Assembly: GCF_900167525.1 (NCBI RefSeq)
Contig: NZ_FUZQ01000002.1
Span: forward strand, 310,001-374,000
Length of the DNA stretch: 64,000 nt
Reading direction: 5' to 3'
Origin: Krasilnikoviella flava
Lineage (GTDB): Bacteria > Actinomycetota > Actinomycetes > Actinomycetales > Cellulomonadaceae
A program made the position numbers and the translations under genes. Below are positions 17,235 to 25,515 of the stretch, in pieces. Within the stretch, counting starts at the first letter, position 1. Each line of letters opens with the position of its first letter. The notes beneath the pieces are model-generated. The model saw nothing but the letters and a program-made list of their open reading frames with translations, was not told where the DNA came from and did not search any database.

Positions 17235-18263
17235 GTGCCACCCCGCCCCCGCAAGCACCGCGCGCCGCTGCCGGTGCGCGACGGCCTCAACCCCACCCGG
17301 CTGGTGCTGCCGCACGACCCGGCGAGCCTCGCCCGGTACGCGACGGCGGCCGAGTACCTGCTGGAACGGTTCGTCGACGACACCGCCCGGCTGCGCGAGA
17401 AGCTCGCCGCCGGCGAGGTGGTGACGGGCTCGGGCGCGGTCGTCGACCACCGCACCCCGTACGAGCCGCGCGGCTTCCTCTACCTGTACCGCGACCCGCC
17501 CGTCGACGAGCCGGAGGTGCCCGCCCTGGCCGACCTCGAGGTGCTGCACCGCGACGACGACCTCCTCGTGGTGGACAAGCCGCACCTGGTCGCGACGATG
17601 CCGCGCGGGCGCTGGGTGACGCGCACCGCGCTGGTGCACCTGCGCGCCACCCTCGGCCTGCCGGACCTCGTGCCCGCGCACCGGCTCGACCGGCCCACCG
17701 CCGGCGTCCTGGTGCTCACGGTCCGGCCGGAGGTGCGCGGGGCCTACCAGACGGCGTTCCAGGACCGCGCCGTGCGCAAGGTCTACGAGGCGGTGGCGCC
17801 CCTGCCGGAGCCGGGCTCGTCGCCGGACGCGGGGCTCGGCGACCTGCGCGAGGTCGGCGGCACGACGACGGTGCGCTCGCGCATCGTCAAGCACCGCGGC
17901 GTCGTGCGCGCCCAGGAGGAGCCGGGGGAGCCCAACGCGGAGTCGCGCGTCACGCTCGTCGCGCGGGACGACGCGCGTGGGCTGGGGCTCTTCCGCCTCG
18001 AGCCGCACACGGGTAAGACGCACCAGCTGCGCCTGCACATGGCGTCCCTCGGGTTGCCGCTGCTGCACGACCCGTTCTGGCCCGCGCTGCGGGAGGACGC
18101 GCCCGACGACCCGGAGCGCCCCCTGCAGCTGCTCGCCCGCTCGCTCGCGTTCGTCGACCCGCTCAGCGGCGAGCCGCGCGAGTTCCGCTCCAGGCGCCGT
18201 CTGGTCGCGTGGACCGGCGACGACCGACCCGGCGCCGACGGCGGAGCGGCGGGCGAGCGGTGA
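17235..18263 (+). CDS. RluA-family pseudouridine synthase
   Basis: A 342-residue member of the RluA family, which modifies uridines in 23S rRNA or tRNA. The catalytic Asp 152 is in PAHRLDRPTAGVLVLT. Other family segments are DDDLLVVDKPHLVATMPRG and the C-terminal LEPHTGKTHQLRLHMASLGLPLLHDPF. The N-terminus lacks a clear S4 domain but has an actinobacterial extension of about 90 residues. Target position is not predictable here. GTG 17235 fits the leaderless pattern. The stop codon overlaps an alternative GTG start of alr. Confidence 0.92.
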   Translation: MPPRPRKHRAPLPVRDGLNPTRLVLPHDPASLARYATAAEYLLERFVDDTARLREKLAAGEVVTGSGAVVDHRTPYEPRGFLYLYRDPPVDEPEVPALADLEVLHRDDDLLVVDKPHLVATMPRGRWVTRTALVHLRATLGLPDLVPAHRLDRPTAGVLVLTVRPEVRGAYQTAFQDRAVRKVYEAVAPLPEPGSSPDAGLGDLREVGGTTTVRSRIVKHRGVVRAQEEPGEPNAESRVTLVARDDARGLGLFRLEPHTGKTHQLRLHMASLGLPLLHDPFWPALREDAPDDPERPLQLLARSLAFVDPLSGEPREFRSRRRLVAWTGDDRPGADGGAAGER

Positions 18264-18277
18264 GAGAATCGGTCACC

Positions 18278-19594
18278 GTGAGCACCGACCCGAGCTCCAC
18301 CCCGAGCACCGTCCCGAGCGCCGTCCCCAGCACCGTGGCACCGCCTTTCCCCGACGACCTCCTGGCGCGGGCCGTCGTCGACCTGTCGGCCGTGCGCGAC
18401 AACGTCCGGGCGCTGGCCGGCCATGCTCCCGGCGCGGCGGTGATGGCGGTGGTCAAGGCGGACGGGTACGGGCACGGCATGCTGCCCGTGGCGAGGGCGG
18501 CGCTCGCGGGCGGTGCGACCTGGCTCGGCACCGCCGTCCCCGCCGAGGCCCTCGCGCTGCGCGCCGGCGGCGTCACGCCCGGCGACGCCCGCGTGCTCAC
18601 CTGGCTCGCCGCCCCCGGCGCACCGTTCGGCCGGCTGGTCGCTGCGGGCGTCGACGTGGGCGTCGCGGCGCCGTGGGCGCTCGCCGAGGTGGCCGCGGGA
18701 GCGCGCGCCGCGGGCGAGACGGCGCGGGTGCACCTCAAGGTCGACACGGGACTGGGGCGCAACGGCATCATGCCCGCCGATCTGCCCGACGTCGTGCGCC
18801 GGGCGGCCGCGCTGGAGGCCGAGGGCGTGCTGCGTGTGGTCGGCGTGATGTCCCACCTGGCGTGCGCGGACGAGCCCGGGCACCCGTCGGTCGCCCTCCA
18901 GGCCGAGGCGTTCGACGACGCCGTCCGCACCGTCGAGCGCGCCGGCGCGTCCCTCGAGGTGCGGCACCTCGCCAACTCCGCCGCCGTGCTCACCGCCCCC
19001 CGCCTGCACTACGACCTGGTGCGCCCCGGCATCGCCGTCTACGGGCACTCGCCGGTGCCGCAGCTCGGCGCCCCGGGCGACTACGGTCTGCGGGGCGCGA
19101 TGACGCTGCAGGCGCGGCTCGCCACGGTCAAGGACGTGCCGGCGGGGCACGGCGTGTCGTACGGGCACCACTACACGACGCCGCGGGACACGCGCCTCGG
19201 CGTCGTCCCCCTGGGCTACGCGGACGGCATCCAGCGGCACGCGTCGGGTGGCAGCCTCGGCGTCGGCGGCCCGGTGGGGACGGGGGCGGGCGGCACCGCC
19301 CGCGTGCTGCGGGTGGCCGGGCGGGTGTGCATGGACCAGTTCGTGCTCGACCTGGGGCCGGGCGCCGCCGAGCGGGCCGGGGACGTCGTGACGCTCTTCG
19401 GGGCCTCGGACGGTGTCGACCGCGGTGCGGTCGTGCCGAACGCCGAGGACTGGGCGCGCGCGGCGGGCACCATCAGCTACGAGATCGTCACGGGCATCGG
19501 GGCGCGCGCGCCGCGCGTCTACGCAGGCCTCGACGCGGGCCTGTACACGGGCATGGACGAGAGCAGCGAGGACAGGAAGGAAGTGCAGCGGTGA
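18278..19594 (+). CDS. alr: Alanine racemase
   Basis: This PLP enzyme interconverts L- and D-alanine for peptidoglycan. The PLP lysine (about residue 60) is in VMAVVKADGYGHGM; the catalytic tyrosine region is GHGVSYGHHYTT; VPLGYADGIQRHASG and GRVCMDQFVLDLG are also diagnostic. The 438-residue length includes a Ser/Thr/Pro N-terminal extension of about 25 residues, and a C-terminal tail. Start is ambiguous: GTG 18260 overlaps the upstream stop codon, GTG 18278 follows a GAGAAT hexamer by eight bases; I use 18278. It heads the alr-tsaE gene pair. Confidence 0.95.
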   Translation: MSTDPSSTPSTVPSAVPSTVAPPFPDDLLARAVVDLSAVRDNVRALAGHAPGAAVMAVVKADGYGHGMLPVARAALAGGATWLGTAVPAEALALRAGGVTPGDARVLTWLAAPGAPFGRLVAAGVDVGVAAPWALAEVAAGARAAGETARVHLKVDTGLGRNGIMPADLPDVVRRAAALEAEGVLRVVGVMSHLACADEPGHPSVALQAEAFDDAVRTVERAGASLEVRHLANSAAVLTAPRLHYDLVRPGIAVYGHSPVPQLGAPGDYGLRGAMTLQARLATVKDVPAGHGVSYGHHYTTPRDTRLGVVPLGYADGIQRHASGGSLGVGGPVGTGAGGTARVLRVAGRVCMDQFVLDLGPGAAERAGDVVTLFGASDGVDRGAVVPNAEDWARAAGTISYEIVTGIGARAPRVYAGLDAGLYTGMDESSEDRKEVQR

Positions 19595-20151
19595 GCGACG
19601 TCGTCGTGCGGACGGAGACGGACCTGCCGGACGCGGAGGCCACCCGCGCGCTGGGGGCTGCCCTGGCCGGGGTGCTCCGCGCGGGGGACCTGGTGATCCT
19701 CACGGGGGACCTGGGGGCGGGCAAGACGACGCTCACCCAGGGCCTCGGCGCCGCGCTGGGCGTGCGGGGACACGTGGCGTCGCCCACCTTCATCGTGGCG
19801 CGCGAGCACCCGCCGCTGCCGCGCGACGACGGCTCGCGCGGCCCCGCGCTGGTGCACGTGGACGCGTACCGCCTGGGCGGCCTCGACGAGCTGGACGTCC
19901 TCGACCTGGACACGTCGCTGGACGAGTCCGTGACCGTCGTCGAGTGGGGTCGCGGGCTGGCCGAAGCGCTCACCGACGACCGCCTCGAGATCGATCTGGA
20001 GCGGCCACGCGGTGCAGCCGGGGGTGCCCTCGACGGCGCCGCGACCGCCGACGACGAGGCCGACCCCGGGGCGGGCACCCGGCACGCCGTTCTGCGTGGC
20101 GTCGGGCAGCGCTGGGCCGGCGTCGACCTCGCCGCCCTCACCAGGAGCTAG
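19591..20151 (+). CDS. tsaE: tRNA t6A synthesis ATPase TsaE
   Basis: TsaE is the ATPase that drives the TsaB-TsaD complex through its cycle of t6A37 synthesis on tRNA. The P-loop is TGDLGAGKTTLTQ (residues 38-50), followed by HVASPTFIVARE (switch region), HVDAYRLGGLDEL and VTVVEWGRGLAE, all typical. Length 186 aa is somewhat longer than usual because of an Ala/Asp-rich insertion near the C-terminus. The GTG at 19591 overlaps the alr stop (GTGA). Confidence 0.93.
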   Translation: MSDVVVRTETDLPDAEATRALGAALAGVLRAGDLVILTGDLGAGKTTLTQGLGAALGVRGHVASPTFIVAREHPPLPRDDGSRGPALVHVDAYRLGGLDELDVLDLDTSLDESVTVVEWGRGLAEALTDDRLEIDLERPRGAAGGALDGAATADDEADPGAGTRHAVLRGVGQRWAGVDLAALTRS

Positions 20152-20228
20152 CGGGTCACCCTCGACGCGACCACCGGTGCGTCACCGGTGCGTCGCCAGC
20201 GCGTCCACCGGAGCGGCCGCGGGAAACG

Positions 20229-20234
20229 TAGGCT
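20229..20234 (+). promoter_or_regulatory. -10 element TAGGCT of tsaB (leaderless)
   Basis: TAGGCT, six bases, then GTG at 20241. It shows that tsaB can be transcribed separately from alr-tsaE. Confidence 0.55.
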
Positions 20235-20240
20235 GATGCC

Positions 20241-20972
20241 GTGGCAGTTCTCGCATTGGACACCTCCGCAGCAGTCTCCGTGGCTCTCGTCGACGAGGAC
20301 GGCGCGCGGCTCGCCGCCCGCTCGGCCGACGAGCGCCGCCGGCACGCCGAGTCGCTCGGCCCGCTCGTGGCCGCGGTGCTCGACGACGCCGGCCTGGACC
20401 GGACGGCGCTCACCGCCGTCGCCGTCGGCACCGGCCCGGCACCATTCACCGGCCTGCGCGTCGGGCTCGTCACCGCGCGCACCCTGGCGCTCTCCCTGGG
20501 GATCGACGTCCTCGGCGTGCCGAGCGTCGACGCGGTCGCCGTGCAGGCCGTCGCCGACCTGGGCCTGACACCGGGCGACGAGGTGCTCGTCGCGACCGAC
20601 GCGCGCCGCAAGGAGGTCTACTGGGCGCACTACCGCGTCGTCGCGCACGAGGGTCCGCACGCCGTGCCCGTCGTCGAGACGCTGGCCGGCCCTGGGGTGG
20701 ACAAGGCCGCGGACGTCGCGGCCCGCCTCGCCGAGGCGCCCGCCGACAGCCGCCTCGTCGTCGTGGGCGAGGGTGCGAACCTCTACCCCGAGCACCTGCC
20801 GGCCGACGACGACGCCCCGCTGGTGCCCGACGCCGCCGTCCTGGCCCGCGTCGCGCTCGCCCGCCGTGCCGCGGGCGACGACCTGCCGACCGAGCCGCTC
20901 TACCTGCGGCGCCCCGACGTGCAGGAGCCCGCGTCGCCGCGGCTCGTCCCCGCAACGGGGAGCCTGGCATGA
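20241..20972 (+). CDS. tsaB: tRNA t6A synthesis protein TsaB
   Basis: TsaB is the catalytically inactive ASKHA-fold partner of TsaD in threonylcarbamoyl transfer to tRNA adenosine 37. The N-terminus VLALDTSAAVSVALVDEDG, RRHAESLGPLVAAVLDDA, AVAVGTGPAPFTGLRVGLVT and EVLVATDARRKEVYWA match the family. Length 243 aa is typical. GTG 20241 is placed six bases after TAGGCT. The stop overlaps the rimI ATG. Confidence 0.95.
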   Translation: MAVLALDTSAAVSVALVDEDGARLAARSADERRRHAESLGPLVAAVLDDAGLDRTALTAVAVGTGPAPFTGLRVGLVTARTLALSLGIDVLGVPSVDAVAVQAVADLGLTPGDEVLVATDARRKEVYWAHYRVVAHEGPHAVPVVETLAGPGVDKAADVAARLAEAPADSRLVVVGEGANLYPEHLPADDDAPLVPDAAVLARVALARRAAGDDLPTEPLYLRRPDVQEPASPRLVPATGSLA

Positions 20973-21565
20973 CCACCGAGCAGCCGACCACCGAGCAGCC
21001 GACGACCGAGCAGCCGACGACCGAGCAGCCGGGCCTGCCCCGGACGGTGCAGCACGTGTACGCGCCGACGTGCCGGCTGCGACCGCTGGCGAGCACGGAC
21101 TTCGACCGCGTGCTCCAGCTCGAGCGGGTGCTGTTCGGCGCAGGCGCGTGGACGTACGGCATGCTCGCCGACGAGCTCGCCGCGCTCGGCCGGTGGTACG
21201 TCGTCGCCGAGCCCGCCGGGCAGGACGCCGTGGCCGTGTACGGGGCCGGCCGCAAGCCGGTCGTCGGCTACGCCGGGCTGTGGTTCGACGGCGACGTCGC
21301 GCAGGTCATGACGATCGGTGTGGACCCGCACTACCAGCGGCACGGCGTCGGCCGGTCGCTCATGGAGGCGCTCGTGGAGCGGGCGCGCAAGCTCAAGGCG
21401 GAGGCCGTGCTGCTCGAGGTGCGGGTGGACAACGCCCCGGCGCTCGCGCTGTACGAGCGGCACGGCTTCGAGCGGATCGGGCTGCGCAAGCGGTACTACC
21501 AGCCGGAGGACAAGGACGCCTTCACGATGCGGCTGGACCTGCGTCGCCAGGAGGGCGCCTCATGA
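20969..21565 (+). CDS. rimI: Ribosomal-protein-alanine N-acetyltransferase
   Basis: A GNAT acetyltransferase, classically acetylating the N-terminus of ribosomal protein S18, encoded with t6A genes in many bacteria. After an odd N-terminus made of four TTEQP repeats (residues 2-21) the GNAT fold starts with CRLRPLASTDFDRVLQLE; acetyl-CoA binding is by IGVDPHYQRHGVGRSLM, and ALALYERHGFERIGLRKRYY is the usual C-terminal motif. Length 198 aa. The ATG overlaps the tsaB stop (ATGA), and the stop overlaps the next ATG, so translation is coupled. Confidence 0.92.
   Translation: MTTEQPTTEQPTTEQPTTEQPGLPRTVQHVYAPTCRLRPLASTDFDRVLQLERVLFGAGAWTYGMLADELAALGRWYVVAEPAGQDAVAVYGAGRKPVVGYAGLWFDGDVAQVMTIGVDPHYQRHGVGRSLMEALVERARKLKAEAVLLEVRVDNAPALALYERHGFERIGLRKRYYQPEDKDAFTMRLDLRRQEGAS
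20972..21031 (+). repeat. 15-bp tandem repeat x4 inside rimI
   Basis: Four copies of a 15-bp unit (ACCACCGAGCAGCCG, with ACG replacing the first ACC in the last two copies) encode TTEQP four times at the RimI N-terminus. Copy number is likely to vary between strains through slippage. Confidence 0.9.
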
Positions 21566-22458
21566 GGGGCGACGGCACGCCCCGCTCGCGGGTGCTGGTG
21601 ACGGTCGCTGAGCTCGCGGCTGACCTGCGGCTGAGCGCCGGGCCCGACCCGGAGGTCGGGGCGCCCGTCCTGCTCGACGTGCGCTGGGCGCTCGGCATGA
21701 CCGACGGGCGCGAGCGGTACCTGGAGGGCCATCTGCCGGACGCCGTGTACGTGGACCTCGAGGCCGAGCTCGCGGCGGAGGCGTCGCCGGCCGAGGGGCG
21801 GCACCCGCTGCCGTCGGCGTCGTCGTTCCAGCGCAGCGCGCGTGCCTGGGGCGTCCACGAGGGGTCGCGGGTCGTGGTCTACGACACGGTCGGCGGCACG
21901 TCCGCGGCGCGGGCCTGGTGGCTGCTGCGGTTCTTCGGGGTGCGCGACGTCCGCATCCTCGACGGCGGTCTGCCGGCGTGGGTGCGCTCGGGGTTCGCGC
22001 TCGAGGTGGGCGACGTCGTGCACCGGCCAGGGGACCTCGTCGCACGACCGGGCCACCTGCCCGTGCTCGACGCCGACGACGCCGCGGAGCTGGCCGAGTC
22101 GGGCACGCTGCTGGACGCGCGGGCCGTCGAGCGGTACCGGGGAGAGACGGAGCCGGTGGACCCGCAGGCCGGGCACGTGCCGGGCGCCGTCAGCGCGCCG
22201 ACCTCCGGGAACCTCCGCGACGACGGCACGTTCCTCGACGACGCGGCGCTCGCCGAGCGGTTCGCCGACCTCGGGCTGCGCGCGGGGTCGGACGCCGACG
22301 TGCTGAGCGTCGGCGTGTACTGCGGGTCCGGCGTGACGGCCTCCCACGAGGTCGCCGCGCTCGCCTGCGCGGGCATCCCGGCGGGCCTGTACCCCGGTTC
22401 CTGGTCGCAGTGGTCGAACGACCCGACCCGGCCGGTGGCCACCGGCGAGCGTCCTTAG
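21562..22458 (+). CDS. Sulfurtransferase with two rhodanese domains
   Basis: A 298-residue tandem rhodanese of the thiosulfate/3-mercaptopyruvate sulfurtransferase type. The N-terminal inactive domain includes LLDVRWALG, YLEGHLPDAVYVDLEAEL and VVVYDTVGGTSAARAWWLLR, where the active-site Cys is replaced by Asp. The C-terminal domain includes LLDARAVERYRGETEPVDP and the active loop VYCGSGVTASHE with Cys 254. The CGSGVT loop favours mercaptopyruvate or thiosulfate. ATG 21562 overlaps the rimI stop, so it is carried on the tsaB-rimI transcript; the function link is unclear. Confidence 0.92.
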   Translation: MRGDGTPRSRVLVTVAELAADLRLSAGPDPEVGAPVLLDVRWALGMTDGRERYLEGHLPDAVYVDLEAELAAEASPAEGRHPLPSASSFQRSARAWGVHEGSRVVVYDTVGGTSAARAWWLLRFFGVRDVRILDGGLPAWVRSGFALEVGDVVHRPGDLVARPGHLPVLDADDAAELAESGTLLDARAVERYRGETEPVDPQAGHVPGAVSAPTSGNLRDDGTFLDDAALAERFADLGLRAGSDADVLSVGVYCGSGVTASHEVAALACAGIPAGLYPGSWSQWSNDPTRPVATGERP

Positions 22459-22500
22459 GCCCACGCTCCGGGCGGACCCGGAGCCGTGCTAGCGTCGCAA

Positions 22501-22518
22501 GTATCCCGATCTGTATAC
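22501..22518. promoter_or_regulatory. Imperfect 18-bp palindrome upstream of the quinone reductase-like gene
   Basis: GTATCCCGATCTGTATAC pairs at 7 of 9 positions and is centred on GATC, in an otherwise GC-rich gap 16 bases before the ATG. It overlaps the expected promoter, so a repressor or activator site is plausible; the protein is unknown. Confidence 0.4.
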
Positions 22519-22533
22519 CTGGGAGGACGAGCG

Positions 22534-23586
22534 ATGACCATCACGCCCGAGACGATGCGCGCAGTACGGATCCACCGCCACGGAGGGCCGGAGGTCCTCC
22601 GGACGGCGGAGGTCGAGGTCCCGGCCCCGGCAGCCGGAGAGGCGCTGGTCCGCGTGGCCGCGGTCGCGCTGAACAACACCGACCTGTGGACCCGGGAGGG
22701 CGCCTACGGCAGGCCAGGCGACCCGGCCGCCCTGTCCGGCTGGCGCGGCCCCGTGGACTTCCCGCGCACGCAGGGGGCGGACGTCGCGGGCCAGGTCGTC
22801 GCGGTCGGTGCCGGGGTGGACGAGGGCCTGATCGGCCGCCGGGTGGTGGTCGACCCCGCGAGCTACGACGCCGACGGGCCGGACGCGAACCCGGTGGGTC
22901 TCATGGGCAGCGAGCGGGACGGCGGGTACGCCCAGTACGTGACGGCGCCCGCGGACCAGGTGCACGACATGACGGGCTCGCCGCTGACGGACGACCAGCT
23001 CGCGAGCCTGCCGACCGCCTACGGCACCGCGCTCGGCATGATCGAGCGCGGCCGGCTCCGCGCCGGCGAGACCGCCCTGGTCTCGGGCGCGTCCGGCGGC
23101 GTCGGGCTCGCGCTGGTCCAGCTCGCCCGTGCCCGCGGGGCGCGGGTGCTCGCCGTCAGCAGCGGCGCGAAGATCGCCGCGGTGCGGGAGGCGGGAGCGC
23201 ACGCCGTCGTGGACCGTGCGCAGGACGTCGCCGAGCAGGTCCGCTCCGCGGCTCCGGACGGGGTCGACGTCGTCCTCGACGTCGTCGCCGGAGACCTGCT
23301 GAGCGACGGGCTGCCGCTGCTGCGCGAGGGCGGCCGGTGGGTCGTCGCCGGCGCGCTCGGCGGGCACGAGGTGGCCTTCGACGTCCGCCGTCTGTATCTC
23401 CACAACGCCCAGGTGGTCGGCTCGTCGATGCACACGCGCGCGCACTTCGACCTGCTGATGGACGTGGCCCGCCGCGGCGAGATCGAGCCGGTGGTCGCGG
23501 CGACGTTCCCGCTGGGCGAGGCGGCCCGGGCCCAGGAGGAGCTCGCCCGGCGGACGCACGTCGGGAAGATCGTGCTGCGGCCCTAG
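22534..23586 (+). CDS. Zinc-independent medium-chain dehydrogenase (quinone oxidoreductase type)
   Basis: A 350-residue MDR-superfamily enzyme. MRAVRIHRHGGPEVL, ALVRVAAVALNNTDLWTR and the nucleotide-binding VSGASGGVGLALVQLARARG identify the NADPH:quinone reductase/zeta-crystallin-like branch. The zinc ligands of alcohol dehydrogenases are not evident. It would reduce an activated alkene, quinone or aldehyde with NADPH. ATG 22534 follows GGGAGGA. The gene is single and bounded by a strong terminator. A nearby palindrome suggests inducible control. Confidence 0.88.
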   Translation: MTITPETMRAVRIHRHGGPEVLRTAEVEVPAPAAGEALVRVAAVALNNTDLWTREGAYGRPGDPAALSGWRGPVDFPRTQGADVAGQVVAVGAGVDEGLIGRRVVVDPASYDADGPDANPVGLMGSERDGGYAQYVTAPADQVHDMTGSPLTDDQLASLPTAYGTALGMIERGRLRAGETALVSGASGGVGLALVQLARARGARVLAVSSGAKIAAVREAGAHAVVDRAQDVAEQVRSAAPDGVDVVLDVVAGDLLSDGLPLLREGGRWVVAGALGGHEVAFDVRRLYLHNAQVVGSSMHTRAHFDLLMDVARRGEIEPVVAATFPLGEAARAQEELARRTHVGKIVLRP

Positions 23587-23608
23587 CCGGGACGATGCCC
23601 GGACGGCG

Positions 23609-23641
23609 ACGGCCCGGCCCCCTCGCGAGGGGCCGGGCCGT
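23609..23641. terminator. Bidirectional stem-loop terminator
   Basis: ACGGCCCGGCCCC (23609-23621) and GGGGCCGGGCCGT (23629-23641) form a perfect 13-bp stem with a 7-base loop between two convergent genes. Confidence 0.8.
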
Positions 23642-23662
23642 CCGTGCGTCGTGGGGTCGCGG

Positions 23663-24286
23663 TCAGAGGACCTGCGCGACCTCGTCGAAGGACAGGCGCG
23701 GGCCGCGCGGGTAGGGCGAGCCCTCGCCCTCGGCGTGCCCGACGTTGATGACGAGGAAGGACTTCCAGCCGGAATCGCCGAAGAACTCGGCGTCGACACC
23801 GTCGAAGTCCATGCCGTTCATCGGGCCGGCGGCGAGGCCGGCGGCGCGCAGGCCCACGATGAGGTACCCGGCCTGGATGAGGGCGTTGTTGCGGGCCATC
23901 TGCTCGCGGACCTCCGCGGCGGGCTCCAGCTGCTCCTTCATGCCCGGGTAGGCGGGGAAGAGGGTGTCGAGGTGCTGGTGGAAGGCCGGGTCGGCGGCCA
24001 GCACCAGGGAGACCGGTGCACCGGCGACGCGGTCCTTGTTGCCGTCGCCCATGTGGGCCACGAGGCGCTCGCGGGCGTCGCCCGAGCGCACGACGAGGAC
24101 GCGCAGCGGCAGCGTGTTCATCGCCGTCGGCCCGAACTTCGCCAGGTCCCAGGCGGAGGTGAGCTGCTCGTCGGTGACGGGCTCGTCGGTGAAGAGCGAG
24201 GTGGTGCGGGCGGAGCGGAACAGGAGGTCCGCCACGTCGTCGCCGACGGCGAGGGACGTGGTGGGGTGCGTCAGGGTCTCGGTCAT
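23663..24286 (-). CDS. Nitroreductase-family protein (malonic semialdehyde reductase RutE/HadB type)
   Basis: A 207-residue FMN-binding nitroreductase-fold enzyme. LFRSARTTSLFTDEPVTDEQL, LAKFGPTAMNTLPLRVLVV, MARNNALIQAGYLIVGLRA and AAGPMNGMDFDGVDAEFF closely follow the RutE/YdfG-like malonic semialdehyde reductase subgroup, which reduces malonic semialdehyde to 3-hydroxypropionate in uracil degradation. No other rut genes are next to it, so the substrate is uncertain. ATG 24286 is preceded by GGAG; a longer start at 24346 adds a stretch without family resemblance. Confidence 0.85.
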   Translation of the reverse strand: MTETLTHPTTSLAVGDDVADLLFRSARTTSLFTDEPVTDEQLTSAWDLAKFGPTAMNTLPLRVLVVRSGDARERLVAHMGDGNKDRVAGAPVSLVLAADPAFHQHLDTLFPAYPGMKEQLEPAAEVREQMARNNALIQAGYLIVGLRAAGLAAGPMNGMDFDGVDAEFFGDSGWKSFLVINVGHAEGEGSPYPRGPRLSFDEVAQVL

Positions 24287-24373
24287 GGTTGCTCCAACTG
24301 ATAGATGCAGACGCATGATTCCGCGCGGCGCCGTGACGTGCCCCACACCCTCGCCGCCGGGGACGACGCGCGC

Positions 24374-25429
24374 TCAGAGGGTCGCGAGCGGCTCGAAGTC
24401 GAACCCGTCGGCGCGCGCGAGGTACAGGCGCTGCTCCGCATGGTTCCCGCGGAAGCGGACGTGGCCCCGCGGCCCCTCGTAGGAGAGCCCGTCGACGGAG
24501 CGGTCGGTCGCGGCGACCGCGGCGCTGCCCGCCCGCTCGACGATCGTCCGCAGCGCGAGGATCCCCTCGTAGCAGGCCTCCGCCGCCGCACCGATCGCCG
24601 GCGCGTGCAGCCCGTGGTGCGCGGTGTAGCGGCCCACGAGGTCGAGGGCCTCGGCGGTCGCGAGGCTGCGGAACCAGCCCCCGGTCGAGTACAGGTTCGC
24701 GGTGGCGCCGGCCCCGCTGCCCATGAGCATGTTCTCCTCCATGAGCGTGCTGAGGCGCACCACCCGTTCGTGCAGGCCGCGCCGGGCGAACAGACGGTTG
24801 AACCGCACCCCGTTCTGCCCCACCATCAGCAGCAGCACGCCCTCGGCGCCCGAGCGCTCCACCTCGTCGAGCGTCGCCGCGAGCTGTGCGTCGCTCGCCC
24901 CGCGCTCCGGGAGGAAGCGCGCGCCCGCGAACCCGGCGCCGAGGCCGGCGAGCTGCGGCGCCAGCGCCGCGTAGGTGCCGCGCGGCCAGGCGTAGTCGTC
25001 CCCGACGACGAACCACCGGCGCGCGCCCGCCGCGGTCCGCAACCGCTCGATCGCGGGGAAGAGCTGGGCCGACGGGACCTCGCCGGTGACGTAGAGGCCG
25101 GGCCGGGTCTCCGCGCCCTCGTACGCCGCGGGGTACACGTACGGGACGCGCCGCTGCACCAGCGGCACGACGGCGTGCCGCACCGCCGACGTGTGCCACC
25201 CGGTGAGCCCGTGGAGCCGCCCCGCGTCCAGCGCCGCGCCGAGCCTGTGGCGCAGCTGCGGCGTCGGCTGCCCGGCGTCCAGCAGCTCGGCGCGCACGGG
25301 GCGCCCGAGGATGCCGCCCGTGGCGTTGAGCTCAGCGACCGCGAGCTCCGTGACGGCCTGGCACGAGGGGCCGTAGATCCCGCCCGGCCCCTGGAAGTGC
25401 AGCAGGACGCCGACGACGAAGTCCGACAT
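24374..25429 (-). CDS. AmiC/UrtA-like ligand-binding protein without signal peptide
   Basis: A 351-residue type I periplasmic-binding fold that starts directly at the first beta strand (FVVGVLLHFQGPGGIYGPSC) with no signal peptide or lipobox. It resembles AmiC, the cytosolic amide sensor, and the urea-binding UrtA: AVTELAVAELNATGGILGRP, VVPLVQRRVPYVYPAAYEGAE, WFVVGDDYAWPRGTYAAL and, near the end, YEGPRGHVRFRGNHAEQRLY. In Pseudomonas AmiC controls the AmiR antiterminator by binding amides. Here the gene is divergent from a MarR regulator and lies beyond the end of the urea operon. A cytosolic sensor of urea or short amides is my inference; no ANTAR partner is adjacent. Confidence 0.8.
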   Translation of the reverse strand: MSDFVVGVLLHFQGPGGIYGPSCQAVTELAVAELNATGGILGRPVRAELLDAGQPTPQLRHRLGAALDAGRLHGLTGWHTSAVRHAVVPLVQRRVPYVYPAAYEGAETRPGLYVTGEVPSAQLFPAIERLRTAAGARRWFVVGDDYAWPRGTYAALAPQLAGLGAGFAGARFLPERGASDAQLAATLDEVERSGAEGVLLLMVGQNGVRFNRLFARRGLHERVVRLSTLMEENMLMGSGAGATANLYSTGGWFRSLATAEALDLVGRYTAHHGLHAPAIGAAAEACYEGILALRTIVERAGSAAVAATDRSVDGLSYEGPRGHVRFRGNHAEQRLYLARADGFDFEPLATL

Positions 25430-25515
25430 GACGTCCCGTCCGCGCGAGGGGCCGTGTCCCGGGCCCCGGCCTGTGATGGCCGGTAGTGTACGAGCACCAC
25501 GGAAGGCGGGTCAGC

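Noticed and set aside
20972-21031. The TTEQP repeat as a collagen-like or binding domain
   Set aside because: Only four short copies, at the very N-terminus; more likely a disordered extension.
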